From positions 1-64,000 of the forward strand of contig JAVMKJ010000176.1 of NCBI GenBank assembly GCA_031732855.1: DNA of 64,000 nucleotides, in the 5' to 3' direction. Positions within the stretch are counted from its first letter, which is position 1, and each line of letters starts with the position of its first letter. The DNA comes from JAVMKJ01 sp031732855. GTDB lineage: Bacteria; Pseudomonadota; Gammaproteobacteria; Competibacterales; Competibacteraceae. Of this stretch, positions 1 through 6,995 are shown one piece after another. The position numbers and the translations under genes were made by a program. A model generated the notes under the pieces. That model was not told the DNA's origin. It saw only the letters and a list, made by a program, of their open reading frames with translations, and searched no databases.

Positions 1-162
1 CTTAACATTGCTGGTCGCATAACGCACCGAACTGACTGGAATCCATATTGAGCCAGAGGAGTTGCCGGCTGTCGCCGCGCGGGATCAGGGATTGAGGTTG
101 ACTTGGACGAAGTAGCGGGGAAGGCGAGTGGTGGTGACTGGGGAATGTCAAGATACGCATGT

Positions 163-194
163 AAAAAGAAAACGGCGGCCATTCGACCGCCGTT
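163..194 (-). terminator. Rho-independent terminator after the PEP-CTERM gene
   Basis: Read on the minus strand, an 8-bp perfect stem (AACGGCGG paired with CCGCCGTT, loop about 8 nt) is followed at once by a T-rich run (TTTTCTTTTT). It lies about 30 bp beyond the stop of the PEP-CTERM reading frame, where that transcript should end. Confidence 0.75.
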
Positions 195-221
195 CTTGAC
201 TGTAAAGAATACTGACAGTCT

Positions 222-897
222 TCAGGCCTTGCGGCGACGCATGGTGCCCAAGCCCGCCAGACCGATGCCCAGCAGGACGAGGGTGGCGGGTTCGGGAACC
301 CGGACTTCAGCTTGCTCGACATTCAGCAGATGAAATTGCCAAAAATCCGTGCGAGGGTCGTTTGGAATATTCGCCACGCCGTTGAAAAGCGGTTGCGTTC
401 CCCACCCATTATCAAAAGTGAAATTCGGGTTGCCATCTTCGCTGAAACCATCCGCAAGCGTCGAGCCAGCGGGGAAGTTGTTGTATTGGGTGATGCTTGG
501 CCGTGTAATCTCCCGCACTCAAGTCTACGATGTAGTAGCTGTCCCACACGCCATGGTTATAAGGAACACCGTCGACGAGCGTACTGCCTGCATTGCCACC
601 ATCATCCTGGAAATAGATCTGATTTCCCGCTGCATCCCAGATACCCAACATCGGATCGAATCCACCGAGTCCAGAACCAGCGGGCGGACTGCCATACAGC
701 CAAGACGAGGAAAACACGGTGACGGTGCTCGGAGCGTCAACAGAGAAATCGATCAAGACCACATCGTTATCGTTCGTCAAGTTTCCCTGGAACGTCAGGT
801 CAAGCGCCTGCGCCATAGCGCTGGCCGCAAGCCCCAATCGAGCCAAATCTACAAGTATTTGATTAACATAGAACTCGAACGGAGAAACGACCGACAA
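222..897 (-). pseudogene. Frameshifted PEP-CTERM exported protein (DVUA0089-like)
   Basis: Two overlapping minus-strand frames form one protein. The upstream frame has a signal-peptide-like start (ARLGLAASAMAQA) and a beta-rich body up to SAGDYTA. The downstream frame continues SITQYNNFPAG and ends in a PEP-CTERM sorting signal (VPEPATLVLLGIGLAGLG, then RRRKA). Deleting one T of the pair at 497-498 restores GDYTASITQYNN, the usual wording of DVUA0089-type domains. In this family the C-terminus is cut by an exosortase and the protein goes to the envelope or matrix. The true start is unclear: residues before the hydrophobic segment look atypical, so the 5' end may also be damaged. The shift could be a sequencing error, but nearby decay argues for a real pseudogene. 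Confidence 0.7.
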
Positions 898-1146
898 AGT
901 GTAAAAATAGCCGACACCTCTTCAGGCAGGGGCTGGAACAAGCTGTCCGATACGGAAAACAGGTCCTTCGACAGCCGGATGGGGCGGGGCTTTCTCATAG
1001 GCTGGGGAATCGGCCGGATTTCAACGGCTTACCGCTTGCAGATCCTTATCGTCCCCTCTGCTTTGGTGGGCGATACCAGCACTTTGAAGACCGCCTAAAT
1101 GACCTTAAAAGGGCTAGGTGGGCGATACCTTCGTCACCATTAATTG

Positions 1147-1215
1147 TCAAATATCCTGACAGTCGTTAGTGCTTTCGGCGGCGCGCGGCCCCCGGACCGA
1201 TCGAGCCGATACTCA
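1147..1215 (-). repeat. Decayed PEP-CTERM tail remnant
   Basis: On the minus strand this encodes a tail like SIGSIGPGAARRRK, followed by ACGACTGTCAG and a downstream TTGACA. It matches the 3' end of the PEP-CTERM gene near position 200 and the sequence beside both dinG-tail copies near 2.7 and 3.7 kb. No signal peptide or body is attached. The 250 bp to its left (898-1146) shows no supported gene. Confidence 0.5.
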
Positions 1216-1238
1216 CCAGGGTAGATTCCTGGTCTGCT

Positions 1239-1549
1239 TCAGCTATTCTCGCGGCTCTGATCGGGCGACCGTAGGCGATTCATCGCTTCAAAAAGCACCC
1301 TCAGGCTGGCGGCTCGGAAATGCCGGTCGTTTGTGAAGGCTTCCGTGATGCCCAACTGGCGCATGATGATGAAAGACACCTGATCGACGATTCCCGCCTG
1401 CCCCGCTTCGCCGCGTTGATACGCTGTCCAGGCATTTTCCCAATCCGCCTCGGTGGGGATGATCAATTCTCCGCGCAACGCCATCGCCACTGGTCGGTCA
1501 CATCCCACAGCGCTAACAATCCGACCGTGTCGAGAACGACCGCCTTCAC
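1239..1549 (-). pseudogene. Internally deleted PIN-domain toxin
   Basis: A GTG start overlaps the antitoxin stop (GTGA) and opens with a PIN N-terminus (VKAVVLDTVGLLALWD, with the first acidic residue). After about 25 codons the frame stops. One frame over, a normal PIN C-terminal half follows: ELIIPTEADWENAW, then GIVDQVSF and ITEAFTNDRHFRAA with its acidic residue. The middle of the domain, roughly 50-60 residues, is missing, so an internal deletion plus frameshift has destroyed the RNase. Intact relatives are VapC-like ribonucleases of about 130-140 residues encoded after an AF2212-type antitoxin. Confidence 0.7.
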
Positions 1550-1761
1550 GGTTGATGCTCGTCGTGCCGGGCGGCGACATCGGGTTCTCCAGAGTCGAAT
1601 CGCTCGGACAGGATGGCGTAGATGTCGTCGAGCCCCGGTTTTACCCGTTCTACCTGAACTTGATGAATCTCGACAGCGACTTCGCAATGTTCGGGCAAAT
1701 CTACTTTTCGAGTGGGGCGAAAGACGCCGTTCTCATAAACCGCGTGAAATGTCATGGTCAT
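1546..1761 (-). CDS. AF2212-like (DUF104) antitoxin
   Basis: A 71-residue protein with the family opening FHAVYENGVFRPT and the typical LPEHCEVAVEI strand. AF2212-type proteins are small beta-barrel antitoxins that neutralise PIN toxins and repress their own operon. An AGGAGG ribosome site seven bases before the ATG supports this start; a second ATG lies two codons in. The stop overlaps the GTG of the ruined toxin, so this is an antitoxin without a working partner. The leader runs into a stray copy of the dinG 3' end, so its original promoter may be gone. Confidence 0.72.
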   Translation of the reverse strand: MTMTFHAVYENGVFRPTRKVDLPEHCEVAVEIHQVQVERVKPGLDDIYAILSERFDSGEPDVAARHDEHQP

Positions 1762-1775
1762 GTTGTTTCCTCCTA

Positions 1776-1908
1776 CTCCGCGAAAAACGCCCGTACCCGT
1801 TCCAGATCCCGCGTTCTCGGCATCGGCGGCAGGCTGTCCAGGAACACCCGCCCGTAGGACTTGCTCAGCAGGCGCGGATCGCCCAGCACCAGCACGCCCA
1901 AGGGGTTT
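1776..1908 (-). repeat. Stray copy A of the dinG/yoaA 3' end
   Basis: About 130 bp encoding a near copy of the helicase C-terminus (GDPRLLSKSYGRVFLD, then SLPPMPRTRDLERVRAFFAE). The complete gene begins about 1.9 kb further right. Upstream helicase sequence is absent, so this is a duplicated gene fragment. It abuts the ribosome-binding site of the antitoxin. Confidence 0.75.
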
Positions 1909-1927
1909 AAAGAGTGGGGGTCAACGC

Positions 1928-2164
1928 TTACGTTAAAGGAACCGAACCTGCGTAGAGCGTCTCGGGGGCAATGTCGATGTCGCCCGGCCAAGTGACGGTA
2001 CCGTAATCCACTCGCGCCAAGGAAAAATAACCTGGATTTTCCAGGCGACGAAACACGGGGTAACGTAGATAGGGACCCATATCAAAGCGCCGTCGCTCGC
2101 CATTAGCAAACGTCAGCGCCAACTCGTGCCCGGAAATCACCTCGACCGAACTGACCTGAATCAT
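1928..2164 (-). CDS. DUF2442 domain-containing protein
   Basis: A 78-residue protein with the DUF2442 pattern: a short strand region (SSVEVISGHELALTFANGE), the middle GPYLRYPVFRRL, and the end DYGTVTWPGDIDIAPETLY. The biochemical function is not established. Genes of this family are very often paired with DUF4160, as here (10-bp gap, same strand), and such pairs behave genomically like small toxin-antitoxin modules. No catalytic residues can be assigned. The ATG was chosen because it begins the conserved region. Confidence 0.78.
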   Translation of the reverse strand: MIQVSSVEVISGHELALTFANGERRRFDMGPYLRYPVFRRLENPGYFSLARVDYGTVTWPGDIDIAPETLYAGSVPLT

Positions 2165-2174
2165 CGCTGCTTCC

Positions 2175-2444
2175 TCAACGCAAGGGATCAATGGGAAACA
2201 CCGGTTCGCCTTTCACCGCCAGCGCCCAGTCGGCCATCAACTCTTCTTCGTGAATGTCGATCCAAGCTTGCACGAGGCGCAGTTTCTTGGCCGGGAGGTC
2301 GCCTTCCAGCAAATTTCCTTCGGGGATCGAAATAACCGCCTGCTTGCCTTGGTATTCCACATGAAGGTGCGGCAGGTGGTGCTGTTGCGCATCCATAAAC
2401 AGCATCCGGATGATGACGCCATAAAACATACTGATGGTTGGCAT
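2175..2444 (-). CDS. DUF4160 domain-containing protein
   Basis: An 89-residue protein beginning MPTISMFYGVIIRM, with the family hallmark HHLPHLHVEYQG (closely spaced histidines), then ISIPEGNLLEGDLP and a helical C-terminus (QAWIDIHEEELMADW). The histidines suggest metal or nucleic-acid contact, but no activity is proven. It is the upstream partner of the DUF2442 gene and probably shares its transcript. Pairs like this are common in mobile or accessory regions. Confidence 0.78.
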   Translation of the reverse strand: MPTISMFYGVIIRMLFMDAQQHHLPHLHVEYQGKQAVISIPEGNLLEGDLPAKKLRLVQAWIDIHEEELMADWALAVKGEPVFPIDPLR

Positions 2445-2500
2445 GGCTAACGCCCCGCGAATCGGATGAGGCGAGTATAGCGAATGCGTAACCGTTCAGT

Positions 2501-2603
2501 CCCCTCTCCCCCATTCATGGGGGAGAGGGCTAGGGTGAGGGGGTAAGTCTTTGAAACTACTGCCCTCACCCCCAACCCCTCTCCCGCAAGCGGGCGAGGG
2601 GAG
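2501..2603. repeat. Inverted pair of REP-like palindromes
   Basis: Two GC-rich hairpins face each other. The left has 13-bp arms starting CCCTCTCCCCCAT with a 2-base loop, then CTAGGGTGAGGG. The right starts CCCTCACCCCCAACCCC and forms a CTCCCGC/GCGGGCGAG stem. The same unit, a CCTCTCCC hairpin plus a GGGTGAGGG tail, recurs near 25.8, 30.9, 31.1 and 38.6 kb. Confidence 0.8.
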
Positions 2604-2699
2604 CGAATGGTTACGCGAATGCAATCGAGCCTAACCTGGTTTGGGAAGGATTCGACCCTCCCGCCAACCACCGGACATCTGCCTGGGCGATGCCCTCGC

Positions 2700-2935
2700 C
2701 GTTTTCAACTGTAAAACATCCCGAAAGTCGTTCGGGCCTTCGGCGGCGCGCGGCGCCCAAACCGATCGAGCCCCCTGCTCCGCGAAAAACGCCCGCACCC
2801 GTGCCAGATCCCGCGTCCTCGGCATCGGCGGCAGGCTGTCCAGGAACACCCGCCCGTAGGCTTTGCTCGGCAGGCGCGGGTTCCCCAGCACCCGCACGCC
2901 CCGGTCGCTCACGCCCCGGATCATGTCCGCCGGGG
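2700..2935 (-). repeat. Stray copy B: PEP-CTERM tail joined to the dinG/yoaA 3' end
   Basis: This copy pairs a decayed PEP-CTERM tail (GSIGLGAARRRR) with about 190 bp of the helicase 3' end (LGNPRLPSKAYGRVFLD, then PPMPRTRDLARVRAFFAEQG). It matches the junction at the end of the complete helicase gene near 3.72-3.95 kb. No intact reading frame is supported. It fills most of the gene-free stretch before hicA. Confidence 0.72.
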
Positions 2936-2985
2936 GATCCCGCCGGGAATCGGGGACGGACTTGCCGGCAGCGGCTTGATAAATA

Positions 2986-3001
2986 GTGTCGCATGCGACA
3001 C
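2986..3001. promoter_or_regulatory. Palindromic operator upstream of hicAB
   Basis: A perfect 16-bp palindrome (GTGTCGCATGCGACAC) ends 10 bp before the hicA start codon. HicB-type antitoxins commonly repress their own operon through palindromes in this position, so this is the likely HicB or HicAB binding site. Binding is inferred from position and symmetry. Confidence 0.6.
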
Positions 3002-3011
3002 CATTTGCGGC

Positions 3012-3257
3012 ATGACCAGCCACGAAAAAACCCTTAAACGGATGCGAAACAACCCGCGTGACTGGCGGATTGACGATCTGCAAGCCGTGGCGGGCCGGTT
3101 TGGTATCGACTGGCGCAATGACGGAGGTAGCCATCATGTATTTTCCTTCCCGGGCGTGGAGGAGGATGTGTGCATACCGGCGCACCGGCCGATCAAGCCG
3201 GTGTACGTGCGCCAGTTCGTGGCGCTGGTGGATACAGTCAAGGAGTTGCGGTCATGA
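3012..3257 (+). CDS. hicA: HicA-type mRNA interferase toxin
   Basis: An 81-residue protein with the double-stranded-RNA-binding-like HicA fold. KTLKRMRNNPRDWRIDDL forms the first helices, DGGSHHVF carries the conserved catalytic histidine, and the tail is HRPIKPVYVRQFVALVD. HicA toxins cut mRNA or tmRNA when unbound. The ATG before SHEKTLKRM matches the family start; an upstream in-frame ATG would place translation inside the operator. The stop overlaps the hicB start (ATGA), the usual toxin-first HicAB order. Confidence 0.85.
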   Translation: MTSHEKTLKRMRNNPRDWRIDDLQAVAGRFGIDWRNDGGSHHVFSFPGVEEDVCIPAHRPIKPVYVRQFVALVDTVKELRS

Positions 3258-3652
3258 GTGAAATCACAATTCCGCACGTCGAGCCCCCGTTCCCTTTCGA
3301 GGCGTATGCGCATGTGGTCGAGCCGTTGTCCGATGCGGATGGCGGCGGTTATCTGATCACGTTTCCCGACCTGCCCGGTTGCATGTCCGATGGGGAAACG
3401 ATTGAGGAGGCCATAGCCAACGGCAGAGAGGCGTTTTCGGCCTGGATGTCGGCGCGCGCCCATCTCGGCAAGCCCATTCCAAAACCGACCCGGCATGGAG
3501 AATCCGCCGATCCCGTGCGACTGATGCAGCGCCTGCCGCGCAGTTTGCACGCCAACCTGGTAGCGCGCGCCAAAGCGGAAGGCACATCGCTCAATACCCT
3601 GGTGACCATGCTGCTGGCGGAAGGGCTCGGGCGTCGGGAATCTCATGCCTGA
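3254..3652 (+). CDS. hicB: HicB-type antitoxin
   Basis: A 132-residue protein with the HicB partial RNase-H-like domain: GGGYLITFPDLPGCMSDG, then TIEEAIANGREAFSAW. The C-terminal helical segment (LPRSLHANLVARAKAEG, then SLNTLVTMLLAEGL) is ribbon-helix-helix-like and is the DNA-binding part. It should inactivate HicA and repress the operon at the palindrome before hicA. AAGGAG precedes the ATG, and the start overlaps the hicA stop, so the pair is translationally coupled. Confidence 0.86.
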   Translation: MSEITIPHVEPPFPFEAYAHVVEPLSDADGGGYLITFPDLPGCMSDGETIEEAIANGREAFSAWMSARAHLGKPIPKPTRHGESADPVRLMQRLPRSLHANLVARAKAEGTSLNTLVTMLLAEGLGRRESHA

Positions 3653-3777
3653 TTGCTTGACCGGCACTCAGGCCGCTCCAGCACGGCGAGGTGGCCACGT
3701 TTTCGTCGTCGCCGACATCCACTGTAAAAAAACCGACAGTCGTTCGGGCCTTCGGCGGCGCGCGGCACCCGGACCGA

Positions 3778-5694
3778 TCAAGCCCCCTGCTCCGCGAAAA
3801 ACGCCCGCACCCGTTCCAAATCCCGCGTTCTCGGCATCGGCGGCAGGCTGTCCAGGAACACCCGCCCGTAGAACTTGCTCAGCAGTCGTGGATCGCAGAG
3901 CATCAACACGCCCCGGTCGTTCACGTCCCGGATCAGCCGGCCCGCGCCCTGCTTCAGGGTGATGACCGCCTGGGGCAACTGATGGCACAGGAAGGGATCC
4001 TCGCCGCGCTGGCGCAGGGATTCGATGCGCGCCTGCAACACCGGATCGCCGGGCGCCGCGAACGGCAACCGGTCGATGATCACGCAGGACAGCGCCTCGC
4101 CGCGCACGTCCACCCCTTCCCAGAAACTGGCGGTCCCCAGCAACACCGCGTTGCCCAGATCTCGAAACTGCCGCAACAAGGTCCCCTTCGGCCGTTCGCC
4201 CTGCACCAGCAGCGGATACGCCAGCCGGCCCGCCAGCAACTCCGCCGCCTCGCGCAGGGCTCGATAACTGGTGAACAGCAGAAACGCCCGCCCCCCGCTG
4301 GCCTCCAACACCGGCAGCGCCGCGTCCACCAGCGCCGCCGTATAGCGCGGCGACGCGGGATCGGGCAGTTGCGGCGGGTGATAGAGCAGGGTGTTGCCGG
4401 CGAAATCGAACGGGCTGTCCAGCCGCAGAGCGCCATAGTCCCGCAAGCCCAGCCGCAACGCGAAGTGCTCGAATTCCCGCCCCACCGCCAGCGTCGCCGA
4501 GGTAAAAATCCAGGCGACCTTCCGCGCGTCCATTCGCCCCCGAAAGGTCGGGGCGATATCCAGCGGCGTTCGCGTCAGTGTGAAGCCACGCCCCCGGGTC
4601 TCGAACCAGCACACGTGATCCGGGCTGCTTTCCTCACCCGCCAGCAGGATCAATCGTTGCGCCAGATCCTCGCCGCGCCGATGGCAGCTTTCCAATCCCT
4701 TGCCGCGCTGGGCCGCTTCCTTGAGCGCCTCGCGCAACCGCTCCAATACCCCGCTCAACCGCTCGACCGCCTCCCGCGCCGCCGGCCGCGCGGCGGCTTC
4801 CCGCCACGGCGCGCGGCGGTCCGCCTGGCCGAGCACTTCCCGCAACGCCAACGTCGCCGGTTCCAGCGCCTCGGCCCGCTGCCGCAGTACGGCGAAATCC
4901 GCCGCATCCCGCGCCTGCTCCACCACCGTGTCCCGCGCCAGTTCGATCAGTTGCCGGCCGCTCAGCGACTGCCCAAAAAAGTGGCTCGCCACCTCCGGCA
5001 ACTGATGCGCTTCGTCGAGGATGATCGCCTCCGCGTCCGGCAGCAGTTCGGCGAAGCCGGTCTCCTTCATCGCCATGTCGGCGCAAAACAGGTGATGGTT
5101 GATGACCAGCACGTCCGCGGCCAGCGCCTCGCGCCGCGCCTTGGCGAAAAAGCAGTCATCGAGATTCGGGCAGTCCTGCCCCAGGCAGTTGTCCGCGGTG
5201 GACGTCACCCGCGGCCAGATCGGCGAGGCTTCCGGCACGTCGGGGATTTCGGCGACGTCGCCGCGGCGGGTGCGACCCGCCCAGACCCGGACGCGGCGCA
5301 GCTCGGCAACCTGCTCGCGCGAACTCAGCCGCCCGCCCTGTTCGGTGGCCCGCAGGCGGTAGAGGCAGAGATAGTTGCTCCGCCCCTTCAGCAGCGCGGT
5401 TCGCGCCGGGATTTCCAGCGCCCGGCGCACCACCGGCAGATCGCGGTGGTAAAGCTGATCCTGCAAGTGACGGGTTCCGGTCGAGATCATGACCCGAGCC
5501 CCGGACAGCAGCGCGGGCACCAGATAGGCGTAGGTCTTGCCGGTCCCGGTGCCGGCCTCGACGACCAGCGTTCCCCCCTCGTTGAGGACGGCCTCGACCG
5601 CCGCGGCCATCTCCTGCTGCTCGAGGCGCGGCGCGAACCCCGGAACCTGTCGGGCCAGCGGACCCTCCGACCCCAGCAGTCCCGCCGCGCCCAT
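3778..5694 (-). CDS. yoaA: DinG/YoaA-family ATP-dependent DNA helicase
   Basis: A superfamily-2, XPD-like 5'-3' helicase of about 638 residues, close to YoaA length. Walker A is EAGTGTGKTYAYL. Cysteines in SNYLCLYR and NCLGQDCPNLDDC are the expected 4Fe-4S ligands. The DEAH box is AIILDEAHQ, and late motifs include TSATLAVG and ATSFWEGVD-type sequence. YoaA-type helicases act in DNA damage tolerance and replication repair. I chose the ATG giving about 18 residues before the conserved PGF; an upstream TTG would add six. The last ~130-190 bp of the gene are duplicated twice to the left. The stop sits beside a decayed PEP-CTERM tail. Confidence 0.88.
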   Translation of the reverse strand: MGAAGLLGSEGPLARQVPGFAPRLEQQEMAAAVEAVLNEGGTLVVEAGTGTGKTYAYLVPALLSGARVMISTGTRHLQDQLYHRDLPVVRRALEIPARTALLKGRSNYLCLYRLRATEQGGRLSSREQVAELRRVRVWAGRTRRGDVAEIPDVPEASPIWPRVTSTADNCLGQDCPNLDDCFFAKARREALAADVLVINHHLFCADMAMKETGFAELLPDAEAIILDEAHQLPEVASHFFGQSLSGRQLIELARDTVVEQARDAADFAVLRQRAEALEPATLALREVLGQADRRAPWREAAARPAAREAVERLSGVLERLREALKEAAQRGKGLESCHRRGEDLAQRLILLAGEESSPDHVCWFETRGRGFTLTRTPLDIAPTFRGRMDARKVAWIFTSATLAVGREFEHFALRLGLRDYGALRLDSPFDFAGNTLLYHPPQLPDPASPRYTAALVDAALPVLEASGGRAFLLFTSYRALREAAELLAGRLAYPLLVQGERPKGTLLRQFRDLGNAVLLGTASFWEGVDVRGEALSCVIIDRLPFAAPGDPVLQARIESLRQRGEDPFLCHQLPQAVITLKQGAGRLIRDVNDRGVLMLCDPRLLSKFYGRVFLDSLPPMPRTRDLERVRAFFAEQGA

Positions 5695-5720
5695 GGCGGC
5701 GATCCGCTTCAAAGGCGGCG

Positions 5721-6827
5721 TCAGCGCGACAGTTGCGCCGCCTGCGCCTCGGCCTCCTCGGCGCCTCCGATGTTGCCGGAGGACTTGCGGGCGGAGGCGA
5801 TCACCTTCCAGTTGCGAGCTTGCAGCGTCCGGTTGCCACTGGCCAGATTGTTGGACTTGCTGGCCAGCGATTCAGCCTGCTGATACTGGCCCTGATGCAG
5901 GCGAATCTGAGCCAGATCGTGCCAGATGCCGGCGTTGCGCGGCTCGATCCGCAAGGCCCGCTCCAGCGCGGCGCCGGCCTTGTCCAACTGATTGCTCTTG
6001 ACATACTTGTCGGCACTGTCCAGCAATGCGGCCACCGCCTGGTTGCCCTCGCGGTTGATCTCCGCCGGCGGCAGATCGGCCGGCGGCCGTGGCGGCGGCA
6101 CGGGCTGAGCGGGTCGGGGCGCGGGCGCCGGCGATGCTGGAGCCGCCGGTTCGGGGGAAGTGGTTGGCGGAGTCGCCATGGCGACCGCCGGTTCCGCCGG
6201 CGCGGACGCCGGAGAAGACGGCGCATCCGAGGGTCGCGGCGGTGGCGCCGTTCGAGTCGTCCGCGGCACGACCGGCTGAGGTTCGGGCAGCGAACCCGGC
6301 GCCGGAGCGGCCCCGTAGGGTTCGCCGGCACCCCGAGGCGCCGTCGGATAGGCCGCCGCCGGGGGAGTCGTTCTGCCATAACCCTCGGCCGGCGGAGCTG
6401 GATAGGGTCGGGGTGCGGGCGGATACGGCGTGGCGGCACCCGGTGGATAAGATGGCGGTTGCTGAGTACCCCCGGTCTGCGGATAAGCCGGTGCCGTTGG
6501 ATAAGCCCCCGGAGTCGATGGATACGGCCGCGTCGCCGGCGCGCCGCCGTAGGTATTCGGATAGCCTGGCGCCGTCGGATAGGCGGAGGAATATTCCCGC
6601 GGCAAGAGTGGATCTTCCTCCGGTATTTGCCCTGCTTCCACCTGAGGAGATGAAGGCTGCTGGGGATAGGTTCCCACCGACGGCTGGCGCGTGCTGCGAT
6701 CCACCACCGGCGCCTTGGCAACCGGCTTCTTGCCAGCTGGCTGCTGCGAAAATGGCGTATTCGCGCAACCGGCCGCCCACAGAGTCAAGGCCAACATTCC
6801 CAAAGCCTGCTTCAAATTCACGTTCAT
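5721..6827 (-). CDS. Proline-rich lipoprotein with C-terminal TPR repeats
   Basis: A 368-residue protein. A signal peptide ends in a lipobox (LTLWAAGC), so it should be a lipoprotein. Residues ~30-260 are low-complexity Pro/Ala/Tyr sequence with repeats such as YPTAPGYP and YPTAPAYP, probably an extended periplasmic spacer. The C-terminal ~100 residues hold TPR-like helices (DKAGAALERALRIEPRNAGIWHD is the clearest) and end in an Ala/Glu-rich helix. GGGGAG before the ATG supports the start. It lies between the helicase and PBP1b genes; a role in cell-wall assembly with PBP1b, like LpoB, is possible but unproven. Confidence 0.72.
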   Translation of the reverse strand: MNVNLKQALGMLALTLWAAGCANTPFSQQPAGKKPVAKAPVVDRSTRQPSVGTYPQQPSSPQVEAGQIPEEDPLLPREYSSAYPTAPGYPNTYGGAPATRPYPSTPGAYPTAPAYPQTGGTQQPPSYPPGAATPYPPAPRPYPAPPAEGYGRTTPPAAAYPTAPRGAGEPYGAAPAPGSLPEPQPVVPRTTRTAPPPRPSDAPSSPASAPAEPAVAMATPPTTSPEPAAPASPAPAPRPAQPVPPPRPPADLPPAEINREGNQAVAALLDSADKYVKSNQLDKAGAALERALRIEPRNAGIWHDLAQIRLHQGQYQQAESLASKSNNLASGNRTLQARNWKVIASARKSSGNIGGAEEAEAQAAQLSR

Positions 6828-6995
6828 CAATACTCCCCGTCCGTTCGGCCACCCTAAACCGCGATCCGAACCGGCTCGCGAAACTGTCATTGGTTTAACT
6901 CTACCCTTTCACGCCCCGCGCCGCCATGCGAATCGGCGGTGCCGCTTTCGCTCGCACGGCTCGGAACGCCCCTTCCTCATTGCCGCGGAATGGCT

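Noticed and set aside
3691..5883. A 730-codon plus-strand open frame
   Set aside because: It is antisense to the YoaA/DinG helicase gene, with Arg/Gln/Pro-rich nonsense composition and no motif; a GC-rich shadow frame.
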